Source: an uncultured Propionibacteriaceae bacterium (GTDB taxonomy: Bacteria; Actinomycetota; Actinomycetes; Propionibacteriales; Propionibacteriaceae). Taken from it: a stretch of DNA of 45,359 nt. Both the position numbers and the translations under genes were made by a program. Under the pieces are notes generated by a model. It was not told where the DNA came from and made no database searches. It saw only the letters and a list, made by a program, of their open reading frames with translations. Shown here piece by piece: positions 33,234 through 41,597 of the stretch (position 1 is the stretch's first letter; every line of letters begins with the position of its first letter). The stretch is taken from the NCBI GenBank assembly GCA_937965785.1, contig CALCKT010000018.1, positions 1 through 45,359 on the forward strand, given 5' to 3'.

Positions 33234-36200
33234 ATGCCGATGAGCCGTTTCTCCGCCCCGAGCCGGGACTGGTTCGTGAACACCTTCGGGGCGCCGACGC
33301 CCGTGCAGGAGGGGGCGTGGCGGGCCATCGCCGACGGGGGTCACGTCCTGGTGGTGGCTCCGACCGGCTCCGGGAAGACCCTGGCGGCCTTCCTGCACGC
33401 CCTCGATTCCCTGCTGCAACCCGGCGACCGTCCCCGGGGCACGAGGGTGGTCTACGTCTCCCCCCTGAAGGCGCTCGGGGTTGATGTGGAACGCAACCTG
33501 CGCGTCCCGCTGGCCGGAATCCGCGAGGAGGCCGGGCGGCAGGGCCGCAGGGTTTCCGAGGTCACCGTCGGGGTGCGCTCGGGCGACACCCCGGCCCGCG
33601 ACCGCGACCGGATGCGGCGCAGGCCACCGGATGTGTTGATCACCACACCCGAGTCGCTGTACCTGATGCTCACCTCCTCGGCCCGGGAAACCCTCCGCGA
33701 CGTCGAGACGGTGATAATCGACGAGATCCACGCCGTCGCCGGCTCCAAACGCGGCACCCACCTGGCCCTCAGCCTGGAGCGCCTGGACCTGCTGGCCGGT
33801 CGCGACGTGCAGCGCGTGGCCCTGTCGGCCACCGTGCGTCCCGTCGAAAAGGTGGCTGCCTTCCTCGGGGGCGACCGGGACGTGGTCGTGGTGGCTCCCG
33901 GGACCGGGAAAAGCTGGGATGTCCAGGTCGCCACTCCCCCACTGAACGATCCCTGGCCCCACGTGGAGAAGGAGGTCCTGGATTCGATCCTGAGGGCCCG
34001 GTCCACGCTGGTGTTCGCGAACTCCCGCCGGGCGGCGGAGAAACTGACGGCTCGCCTCAACGAGCTGTGGTTGGATGCCGGCGGCGACGAGGACCTGGCC
34101 CGCGCCCACCACGGTTCGGTCAGCAAACACGTCCGGGCCGAGATCGAGGATGCACTCAAGGCGGGGCGGCTGCGGGCCGTCGTGGCCACGAGTTCCTTGG
34201 AGCTGGGCATCGACATGGGCGCCGTCGACCAGGTGATCCAGATCAGCGCCCCCTTGTCCACCTCGAGTGCGCTGCAGCGTTTCGGCCGGGCCGGGCACCG
34301 GGTGGGTGCAACCTCCCGGGGACGCCTCCACACCCTGCACCGCGGGGAGCTGGCGGCAGCGGTCGTGACCGTCTCCGACATGATCGAGAGCCGGATCGAG
34401 GAGCTGCGCATCCCTGTCCTGGCGCTCGATGTCCTGGCCCAGCAGACCATCGCCGCTGCCGCCGCCGCGGGGGATGCGGGACTGGGGATCGAGACCTGGC
34501 TGGCGGCGGTGCGACGCTCCCATCCCTACTCCGGTTTGGGGGACGAAGCCTTCGACGCGGTCCTGCGGCTGCTGCTCGGCACCTATCCCAGCGCCGATTT
34601 CTCGGAGCTGCGGGCCCGCCTGGAGCGGCGCGGCGACCGGTTGTTCGCCCTGCCCGGGGCCGGACGGCTCGCCGTCACCTCTGGCGGCACCATCCCGGAC
34701 CGGGGTCTCTACGGGGTGTTCCTGGCCGACGGTGATGGCCCCGGACGCCGGGTCGGGGAACTCGACGAGGAAATGGTCCACGAGACCCGGGTGGGTGAAA
34801 CCTTCACGCTCGGCGCCTCCTCGTGGACGGTGGTCGGGATCACGCGCGACCAGGTGCTGGTCACCCCCGCTCCGGGGCGGCCCGGGAAGCTGCCCTTCTG
34901 GATCGGTGAGGATCTGTCCCGCCCCGCGGAGCTGGGATGTCGCATCGGGGAGCTGCTGCGCCGGGTCGCCGAGGATCCCGACGGCCTCGATCTCCCCTGG
35001 GTCGACGAGAACACCCGGAGGGAACTGGTGACTCTCGTCGCGGAGCAGCGCGAGGCCACCGGGGTGGTGCCGGATGAGCGGACCGTCGTGGTGGAACGGT
35101 TCCGCGACGAGTTGGGTGACTGGCGGGTCGTGGTGCACAGTCCGCTGGGACGGGCGGTGCTGGCGCCCTGGAGCGTGGCGGTGGCCGCCCTCGTGGAACG
35201 GCGCTCCGGGGTCGATTCCCAACCCTTGGCCAATGACGACGGTTTCATCCTGCGGCTGCCGGACGGGGAACTGCCCGCCCTGGTCGCGGACCTGGCGCGG
35301 ATCGCCCCGAAGGACGTGGAGCGTCTCGTCGCGGACCAGGTGGGCGGTACCTCGCTGTTCGCGGCCCGGTTCCGGGAGTGCGCCTCCCGCGCCCTGCTGC
35401 TGCCTCGCCGCCACGGCCGCCGGATGCCGTTGTGGCAGCAGCGTCACCGGGCCGCCCAGCTGCTCCAGGTGGCACGCCAGCACCCGAACTTCCCCATCAC
35501 CCTGGAGGCGGTGCGGGAATGCCTGACTGACCGGTGGGACCTGCCCGGGCTGACCGGGCTGCTCTCGCGGATCCGTTCGGGAGCGGTGCGGCTCGTCGAG
35601 GTGGTCACGCCCTCCCCCAGCCCGTTCGCGGCCAGCATGCTCTACGGCTACGCGGGCAGGTTCATGTACGAGGGTGACCTGCCGATCGCGGAGAGGCGGG
35701 CCCAGTCGCTGGCCCTCGACCCGGCCCTGCTGGCCTCGGTGCTCGGAACGCTGGATCTGCGGGAGCTGCTGGACCCCGTCGTCGTCGAGCGTTTCCGGGC
35801 GGAGCTGCAGCACACCGCCGACGGGTACCGGGCCCGGAATGTCGCGGAACTGGTTGACCTGCCCCGCCGCCTGGGACCCCTGTCCCCCACGGAGCTGGAA
35901 CTCCGAAGCGAGTTTCCCCTACCCGACCCGCCGCCGGCCGGCCTGGTACCCGTGGTCATCGCCGACGAGGAACGCCTGGCCGCCGAACCGGATCTCGCGT
36001 TGCTGCGCGATGCCCTGGGGGTGGCGGTACCCGGCGAGGTGAGCACCGAAGCCGGCGGCCGCGATCCCCTGACCCAGCTCACCGCCCGTTTCGCCCGCAC
36101 CCACACCCCCTTCACGGCCACGGCCCTCGCGGCTTCGTTCGGGTTGGGCCGGACCGTGGCCAGCCGCATCCTGGAGTCGGAGGCCGAAGCGGGCCACCTG

Positions 36201-37505
36201 GTCAGGGGCAGATTCACCGAGGACGTGGCCGAGACCGAGTACTGCGACCCGGGGGTCCTTGACCGGCTTCGGGGACGCTGTCTCGCAGCGGCCCGGGCCG
36301 CCGTGGAGCCGGTGCCCGCCGAGGCCTACACCCGTTTCCTGCTGGACCGGCACGGTGTCACAGAGCCGCGCCCCTCCTCCCCCGACGAGGTGCTCCTGGC
36401 CCTGCAGCAGCTGGCAGGCGCGGTGCTGCCGGCCAGCGTGTGGGAATCCCACGTGCTCCCGGCACGGGTCGCCGGATATCAACCCTCCCATCTGGATCAG
36501 CTGCTGGCCGAGGGTGAGGTGCTGATCCGGCTCCGCGGCGCCGGAGCGGATCCGTCGCTGACGCTGGTGGCGGCCGACGACCTGGATCTGGTGCCGCCAC
36601 CTTCCGAGGCTGCGGACGAGGAGATTGCCGCCTTCGCGGCCGGGCTCGGTGACGGCCTGGTGGCGCCCGGGCACGCGGAGCTCCTGTGGCGGGCCGCCGC
36701 GGCCGGGCTGGTGGCACCCGCCTCGATGGCCCCGATCCGCGCGTTGCTGGCCGGGACGTCGCCCCGCCGCGCCCCGCGCAGCAGCTCCCGTTTCAGGGCC
36801 AGGCGCCCCCGCCCCGCACGTCCCCTCAGTCCCGCTTCCCGGGCTCTGCCCGGCCGCTGGTACGCCGTCACCGACGGTTCCGTAACACCCACCGAGGCAC
36901 GGCTGGCGCGGGCAACCGGTTGGTTGGAGCGGTACGGTGTCGTGACCCGGGGGATCGTGGAGGGAACACCCGGGGGTTTCGCAGCCGCCTACGGGCTGCT
37001 GCGGGAGCTCGAGGACAGCGGCCTGGTGCGGCGCGGGGCGTTGGTGGACGGGTTGGGTGCGGCCCAGTTCGCCGCCCCCGAGACCATCGACGCGCTGCGG
37101 TCCTTCCGCGAACCCGACACCTCCGCGGCGAGGTTGCTGTCAGCGGTCGATCCCGCGAATCCCTTCGGCCGGGTGTTGCCCTGGCCGGCCCACGACACCG
37201 CCCGGCCCTCGCGTCTATCCGGGGCCGTGGTGGTGATCGCCGACGGAACCTGCCTGGCCCACCTGGGGCGCGGCGGGCGATCGCTGACCCTGTTCCCCTC
37301 CGGCTCCCCCGCCGCGGCTGCCACCCGGGTGATCCGCACCCTGGGTGAGGCCGTGACCCGGGGCCGGATGGCGCGGTTCCGCATCGAGGAGATCGACGGT
37401 GTCCGGGCCACGGCCCACCCCCTGGCGACCGAACTCAGGAAGGCCGAGGCCGGGCTCCACCCGCAGGGACTCGTGGTGGAGGGCACCCCCGCGCCACGCC
37501 GATAG
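33234..37505 (+). CDS. lhr: ATP-dependent helicase Lhr
   Basis: A 1423-residue Lhr (large helicase-related) protein, a superfamily-2 3'-5' helicase for DNA repair. It has the N-terminal RecA pair with VVAPTGSGKTLAAF (Walker lysine K48), IIDEIHAVAG (DEIH at 163-166), LSATVRPVEKVA and QRFGRAGHRVGA, then the winged-helix region. The long C-terminal part (about 500-1423) is the Lhr-specific extension with no known motif beyond the family. Length is at the short end of the usual 1450-1550. Start: two ATGs two codons apart, of which I give the first; neither has a strong ribosome-binding site. It ends 74 bp before ahpC. Confidence 0.93.
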   Translation: MPMSRFSAPSRDWFVNTFGAPTPVQEGAWRAIADGGHVLVVAPTGSGKTLAAFLHALDSLLQPGDRPRGTRVVYVSPLKALGVDVERNLRVPLAGIREEAGRQGRRVSEVTVGVRSGDTPARDRDRMRRRPPDVLITTPESLYLMLTSSARETLRDVETVIIDEIHAVAGSKRGTHLALSLERLDLLAGRDVQRVALSATVRPVEKVAAFLGGDRDVVVVAPGTGKSWDVQVATPPLNDPWPHVEKEVLDSILRARSTLVFANSRRAAEKLTARLNELWLDAGGDEDLARAHHGSVSKHVRAEIEDALKAGRLRAVVATSSLELGIDMGAVDQVIQISAPLSTSSALQRFGRAGHRVGATSRGRLHTLHRGELAAAVVTVSDMIESRIEELRIPVLALDVLAQQTIAAAAAAGDAGLGIETWLAAVRRSHPYSGLGDEAFDAVLRLLLGTYPSADFSELRARLERRGDRLFALPGAGRLAVTSGGTIPDRGLYGVFLADGDGPGRRVGELDEEMVHETRVGETFTLGASSWTVVGITRDQVLVTPAPGRPGKLPFWIGEDLSRPAELGCRIGELLRRVAEDPDGLDLPWVDENTRRELVTLVAEQREATGVVPDERTVVVERFRDELGDWRVVVHSPLGRAVLAPWSVAVAALVERRSGVDSQPLANDDGFILRLPDGELPALVADLARIAPKDVERLVADQVGGTSLFAARFRECASRALLLPRRHGRRMPLWQQRHRAAQLLQVARQHPNFPITLEAVRECLTDRWDLPGLTGLLSRIRSGAVRLVEVVTPSPSPFAASMLYGYAGRFMYEGDLPIAERRAQSLALDPALLASVLGTLDLRELLDPVVVERFRAELQHTADGYRARNVAELVDLPRRLGPLSPTELELRSEFPLPDPPPAGLVPVVIADEERLAAEPDLALLRDALGVAVPGEVSTEAGGRDPLTQLTARFARTHTPFTATALAASFGLGRTVASRILESEAEAGHLVRGRFTEDVAETEYCDPGVLDRLRGRCLAAARAAVEPVPAEAYTRFLLDRHGVTEPRPSSPDEVLLALQQLAGAVLPASVWESHVLPARVAGYQPSHLDQLLAEGEVLIRLRGAGADPSLTLVAADDLDLVPPPSEAADEEIAAFAAGLGDGLVAPGHAELLWRAAAAGLVAPASMAPIRALLAGTSPRRAPRSSSRFRARRPRPARPLSPASRALPGRWYAVTDGSVTPTEARLARATGWLERYGVVTRGIVEGTPGGFAAAYGLLRELEDSGLVRRGALVDGLGAAQFAAPETIDALRSFREPDTSAARLLSAVDPANPFGRVLPWPAHDTARPSRLSGAVVVIADGTCLAHLGRGGRSLTLFPSGSPAAAATRVIRTLGEAVTRGRMARFRIEEIDGVRATAHPLATELRKAEAGLHPQGLVVEGTPAPRR

Positions 37506-37579
37506 ACAAAATCATGCACATCTAGCTCTTTTGATATATAGTTCCTATCGTCCTGATTGACCGACGAAAGGTGCCAGCA
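37506..37579 (+). promoter_or_regulatory. ahpC promoter region with ATAG/CTAT elements
   Basis: This short gap is unusually AT-rich. It contains ATAG-TTC-CTAT (37538-37548), a perfect 4+4 inverted repeat, and another ATAG at 37502-37505 at the end of lhr. OxyR sites are built from spaced ATAG/CTAT units, so this may be the OxyR-controlled promoter. The spacing is not that of the E. coli consensus. Confidence 0.4.
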
Positions 37580-38143
37580 ATGTCCTTGATCAACACCCAG
37601 ATCAAACCCTTCGCCACGACCGCCTACCGCTCCGGGGCCTTCGTGGATGTCTCCAGCGATGACTTCCAGGGCAAGTGGAACATCGTCTTCTTCTACCCCG
37701 CCGATTTCACCTTCGTGTGCCCGACCGAACTGGCAGACCTCCAGGGCATCTACGCCGAGCTCCAGTCCCTGGGCGTCGAGGTCTACTCGGTGAGCCGTGA
37801 CTCCCACTTCGTCCACAAGGCGTGGCACGAGACCTCCCCCGAGATCGGCACCCTCGAGTTCGCGATGCTCGGTGACGTCAACGGCGTGATCACCAACAAC
37901 TTCGACAACGCCCGCCCCGATTCCGGCCTGGCCGACCGCTCCACCTACCTCATCGACCCCGACGGCATCATCCAGTACATCGAGACCACCCCCGAGGGCG
38001 TGGGCCGCAACGCCACCGAGCTGCTCCGCAAGGTCAAGGCCGCCCAGTACGTCCGCAACCACCCCGGTGAGGTCTGCCCCGCCAAGTGGGAGGAGGGCGA
38101 GGAGACCCTCACCCCGTCCTTCGACCTGGTCGGCAAGATCTGA
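37580..38143 (+). CDS. ahpC: Alkyl hydroperoxide reductase subunit C (2-Cys peroxiredoxin)
   Basis: A 187-residue typical 2-Cys peroxiredoxin that reduces peroxides. The peroxidatic cysteine is C47 in DFTFVCPTEL and the resolving cysteine is C166 in GEVCPAKW, matching the spacing of E. coli AhpC. Start ATG 37580, with GAAAGG before it. It is followed 25 bp later by ahpF on the same strand, the normal pair: AhpF reduces the AhpC disulfide. A candidate OxyR site lies upstream and oxyR is the third gene. Confidence 0.95.
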   Translation: MSLINTQIKPFATTAYRSGAFVDVSSDDFQGKWNIVFFYPADFTFVCPTELADLQGIYAELQSLGVEVYSVSRDSHFVHKAWHETSPEIGTLEFAMLGDVNGVITNNFDNARPDSGLADRSTYLIDPDGIIQYIETTPEGVGRNATELLRKVKAAQYVRNHPGEVCPAKWEEGEETLTPSFDLVGKI

Positions 38144-38168
38144 GACAGCGGTAAGGAGAAACCACACA

Positions 38169-39767
38169 GTGCTGGACGCCAACGCCACCGCGCAGCTCAA
38201 GAAGTACCTGGAGCTCGTCTCGCTCCCGATCGAGCTCGCCGCCTCGCTCGCCGCCTCGCTCGACGACTCCCCCGCCTCCACCAGGATGCGTGAACTCCTC
38301 GACGAGATCGCGGCCCTCAGCCCCCTCGTGAGCGTCGTCGAGGAATCCAACCCCCGCACCCCCTCCTTCGCGATCCGGCGCGCCGGCACCGAGGTCGAGG
38401 TTCGGTTCGCGGGACTGCCCATGGGACACGAGTTCTCCTCACTGGTGCTCGCCCTGGTCCAGGTCGGTGGCCACGCCCCCCGCCTGGACGAGGAGACCGC
38501 CGAGGCGGTGCGCCAGCTCGAGGGGGGAGAATTCGTCACCTACATGTCGCTGACCTGCCAGAACTGCCCGACCGTGGTTCAGGCCCTCAACACCATGAGC
38601 GTCATCAACCCGAGGATCCGTCACGTGGCGGTCGAGGGTGGCGCCTTCAAGGACGAGGTGGAGTCGCTCGGCATCAAGGCGGTCCCCGCGATCTACAAGG
38701 ACGGGCAGCTGTTCGGCCAGGGTCGCATGGATGTCGCGGACTTCGTCGCCCGCCTCGACTCCGGGGCCGGTGCGCGCATCGCCGAGGCCCTTGACGCGAA
38801 GGACCCGTTCGAGGTCCTGGTCGTCGGAGGAGGCCCCGCGGGGGCGACGGCAGCCATCTACTCCGCCCGCAAGGCGCTGCGCACCGGCCTGGTCGCCGCG
38901 CGATTCGGCGGGCAGGTCCTCGACACCATGGCCATCGAGAACTTCATCTCGGTACCCCGAACCGAGGGTCCGCGGCTCGGGGCCGCCCTGGAGGAACACG
39001 TCCGCGCCCACGACGTGGACATCACCACGGGCGTGAAGGCCTCGGCGCTGCACCCGGCCGGCGAGGACGGATTGATCGCAGTCGACTTCGAGGGCGGCGG
39101 GACGCTGCGCGCCCGCAGCGTCGTCCTGGCCACGGGCGCCCACTACCGGACCATGGGTGTTCCCGGCGAGGAGGAGTACCGGAACAAGGGCGTGACCTTC
39201 TGCCCGCACTGCGACGGTCCCCTGTTCAAGGGCAAGCCGGTCGCGGTGATCGGTGGCGGCAACTCGGGCATCGAGGCCGCCATCGACCTGGCGCAGGTCG
39301 CCTCGCACGTGACGGTGGTGGAGTTCCTCGATGTCCTCAAGGCCGATGCCGTGCTGGTGAACACGCTGCGTTCCCTGCCCAACGTCGACGTCCTGACCTC
39401 GACGCGGGTGGTGGAGGTCGTCGGTGACGGCTCCCAGGTGACCGGCCTGGACATCGAGGACCGCACCTCCGGACAGGTGCGGCGCCTGGAACTGGAGGGG
39501 GTCTTCGTCCAGATCGGACTCCTGCCCGGCACCGGCTGGCTGGACGGCGTGATCGAACGCAACCGCGCGGGCGAGATCGTCATCGATCAGCGCGGCGCCA
39601 CCTCCCTGCCCGGGGTTTTCGCCGCCGGCGACTGCGCCAACACCCCCTACAAGCAGATCGTCATCTCGCTGGGCTCCGGGGCCACGGCGGCGCTGTCCGC
39701 CTTCGATCACCTCATCCGTTCGCGGGAAGAGGCGGAAACCCCCGCCGCTACCACCACCCCGGCATGA
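38169..39767 (+). CDS. ahpF: Alkyl hydroperoxide reductase subunit F
   Basis: A 532-residue flavoprotein disulfide reductase that passes electrons from NAD(P)H to AhpC. The N-terminal double thioredoxin-like domain has the active Cys pair C130 and C133 in LTCQNCPT. The FAD domain starts with VVGGGPAG. The second redox pair is C345 and C348 in FCPHCDG, near VAVIGGGNSGIEAAIDL. Both CxxC positions agree with E. coli AhpF (129/132 and 345/348). The GTG at 38169 has an AAGGAG site. The TGA overlaps the oxyR ATG (ATGA), so the two are coupled. Confidence 0.95.
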   Translation: MLDANATAQLKKYLELVSLPIELAASLAASLDDSPASTRMRELLDEIAALSPLVSVVEESNPRTPSFAIRRAGTEVEVRFAGLPMGHEFSSLVLALVQVGGHAPRLDEETAEAVRQLEGGEFVTYMSLTCQNCPTVVQALNTMSVINPRIRHVAVEGGAFKDEVESLGIKAVPAIYKDGQLFGQGRMDVADFVARLDSGAGARIAEALDAKDPFEVLVVGGGPAGATAAIYSARKALRTGLVAARFGGQVLDTMAIENFISVPRTEGPRLGAALEEHVRAHDVDITTGVKASALHPAGEDGLIAVDFEGGGTLRARSVVLATGAHYRTMGVPGEEEYRNKGVTFCPHCDGPLFKGKPVAVIGGGNSGIEAAIDLAQVASHVTVVEFLDVLKADAVLVNTLRSLPNVDVLTSTRVVEVVGDGSQVTGLDIEDRTSGQVRRLELEGVFVQIGLLPGTGWLDGVIERNRAGEIVIDQRGATSLPGVFAAGDCANTPYKQIVISLGSGATAALSAFDHLIRSREEAETPAATTTPA

Positions 39768-40687
39768 ACCTGAGGGATCTGGAATACCTCGTGGCGGTGG
39801 CCGACCAGCGGAGTTTCCGCTCGGCGGCCACCGCCTGTGGTGTCTCGCAGCCGACCCTGTCGGTCCAGCTCCGCAAACTCGAGGAACAGCTCGGAGTCGT
39901 CCTGATCGACCGCGCCGCATCCCGCCCGGCGCTGACCCCAACCGGTCAGCGGGTGGTGGAACGGGCACGGGTGGTACTGGCCGAGGCCGAGGCGATCCGG
40001 GTGATCGCCCAGGAGGCGACGGGCGCCACCACCCAGCTGCGGCTGGGGGTTTTCCCCACCCTCGGCCCGTATCTGCTGCCCCACGTCCTGCCCCGGGCCG
40101 GGAAGCGTTTCCCGAATCTTCGGCTGCTGCTGACCGAGGAGAAAACCCAACAGCTGGTGAGGATGCTGCGCTCGGGCGGGCTGGACGCCGCGCTGATCGC
40201 CATGCCCATCGATGACCCCCACCTGGAGGCGCGCCCCCTCTTCCGTGAGGAGTTCGTCCTGGCCACCCCCACCGGGCATCCGCTGATGGATGGGACGGGC
40301 GATGACCCCCTGGGGAGCCCCCCAATCCCGCCGGGCCGCGTGGCCGAGCACGAGCTGCTGGTCCTGGACGAGGGGCACTGCCTGGGAGGCCAGGTGCAGC
40401 TGTGGGCCTCCGAGCACCAGGTTCGGCTGCGGAAGGACTACCGCGCCACCAGTCTCGAGACCATGCGTCACATGATCGCATCCGGTGGCGGCCTCAGCCT
40501 GCTACCGGCCATGACGGTCCTGCCCCCCGTCTCGCCTGCCCCCGGGCTGGCGTTGCGCCGGATCGCCTCTCCCGCGCCCAGCCGGGACATCGCTCTGGTG
40601 TGGCCCCGCACATCGCCCCGCGCGGCCACCCTCGAGGCGTTGGCGCCCGCTCTGATCCCCTCCCTCCCCCTGGTCCAGGAGCTGTGA
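39764..40687 (+). CDS. oxyR: OxyR-type LysR regulator lacking the second redox cysteine
   Basis: A 307-residue LysR-family regulator clearly of the OxyR type. It has the N-terminal wing RSFRSAATACGVSQPTLSVQ, and the C-terminal region aligns without gaps to OxyR around DEGHCLGGQ...YRATSLET. The peroxide-sensing cysteine (E. coli C199) is C206. The partner cysteine (E. coli C208, nine residues on) is alanine, A215. C25 is the only other cysteine. A canonical C199-C208 disulfide switch therefore cannot form, so sensing may go through sulfenic acid, mixed disulfide or metal, or be impaired. The ATG overlaps ahpF's stop, making oxyR the third gene of an ahpC-ahpF-oxyR operon. Confidence 0.88.
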   Translation: MNLRDLEYLVAVADQRSFRSAATACGVSQPTLSVQLRKLEEQLGVVLIDRAASRPALTPTGQRVVERARVVLAEAEAIRVIAQEATGATTQLRLGVFPTLGPYLLPHVLPRAGKRFPNLRLLLTEEKTQQLVRMLRSGGLDAALIAMPIDDPHLEARPLFREEFVLATPTGHPLMDGTGDDPLGSPPIPPGRVAEHELLVLDEGHCLGGQVQLWASEHQVRLRKDYRATSLETMRHMIASGGGLSLLPAMTVLPPVSPAPGLALRRIASPAPSRDIALVWPRTSPRAATLEALAPALIPSLPLVQEL

Positions 40688-40690
40688 GCA

Positions 40691-40736
40691 GGCCGGCCCG
40701 TCGAGCCACCGGGCGCTGACCCGGCGCGGGCCGGCC
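40691..40736. terminator. Inverted repeat between convergent genes
   Basis: GGCCGGCCCG (40691-40700) pairs perfectly with CGGGCCGGCC (40727-40736) over a 26-base loop. It lies in the 60-bp gap between the ends of oxyR and the thioesterase gene and is a likely shared terminator. There is no T-run and the loop is long. Confidence 0.5.
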
Positions 40737-40747
40737 GCCGTGAGGTC

Positions 40748-41596
40748 TCAATCGATCAGCCGCTCCGACAGGTCCTTGCGCACCTCGTCGGGCAGTTCCA
40801 CGGGTTTCCCCTCCCCGTCCGCGGCGACCAGGACGGTGCGGCCACGAGCGAAGGTGGTGCCGTCATCGGGATTGAAGATTTCGGCCACGAGGGTCACGGA
40901 GGTGCGGCCGAGCGCCGCAGGTGCGGTGCGCACCGCGTACGGGTCCAGCCTGTGGGTGATCTGGTTGATGTAGTCGATGTCCTGCCGGGCGATCAGCCAG
41001 TTCAGCCGGGCCTTCCGGGTTCCGGAACGGGCCATCGCGGGGCTCCACGAGGTGGTGGCGGCTATCCGGGCCTGCATCAGATAGTCGAGGACCTTGACGT
41101 TGTTGACATGTCCGTAGGAGTCCAGGTCCGACCAGCGCACCGGGCAGGGCGTCACCGACCCGTTCCTGCCGAGATCCGGAACTTCGATGTGGGGCATGGG
41201 TTCCACCTCTGCCCGGTGCTCGGCCAGCCATTCCCGGTCGGTCAGGGCGAGGCGGGCCGGCTGCTGGGTCCCGAAGTCGAACGGGCAAAGCACCGTCCGG
41301 GCCCTGGCCACCGGAGTCGCGTCCTGGAAGAGGGCGTAGGCCACGTCGAACCGGGCGCCGCCCAGCCGGGAGATCGCCACCTCCGCGCCGATCCCGGCGT
41401 CCGAGTAGGTGATCGGCGCCAGGTAGCTGATCCGGTGACCGACCACCACGACCCCGGAATCGAGCAGCCCGGAACAGGGCCCCGCCCGGAAGAACGCGGT
41501 TCTCGCCTCCTGGAGGTAGTCGGCGATGACGGCGTTGTTGACATGTCCCTGGGCATCAAGATCGGACCAGCGCAGCGCGATCGTGGTGCGGAACAC
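40748..41596 (-). CDS. Tandem hotdog-domain acyl-CoA thioesterase
   Basis: A 282-residue protein made of two hotdog (4HBT-type) domains in tandem. Each opens with the same signature: RWSDLDAQGHVNN near residue 9 and RWSDLDSYGHVNN near 154. The catalytic Asp of the 4HBT-type site is visible in both. Such proteins hydrolyse acyl-CoA thioesters. The GTG start lies 1 bp after the acyl-CoA synthetase stop, so the two are co-expressed. A cycle of CoA activation and release in fatty-acid metabolism is likely. Acyl-chain specificity is unknown. Confidence 0.88.
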   Translation of the reverse strand: MFRTTIALRWSDLDAQGHVNNAVIADYLQEARTAFFRAGPCSGLLDSGVVVVGHRISYLAPITYSDAGIGAEVAISRLGGARFDVAYALFQDATPVARARTVLCPFDFGTQQPARLALTDREWLAEHRAEVEPMPHIEVPDLGRNGSVTPCPVRWSDLDSYGHVNNVKVLDYLMQARIAATTSWSPAMARSGTRKARLNWLIARQDIDYINQITHRLDPYAVRTAPAALGRTSVTLVAEIFNPDDGTTFARGRTVLVAADGEGKPVELPDEVRKDLSERLID

Positions 41597-41597
41597 G

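Noticed and set aside
33006..35813. 935-residue minus-strand open frame
   Set aside because: Antisense shadow of lhr and the end of gnd; no ribosome-binding site or domain, whereas lhr has full helicase motifs.
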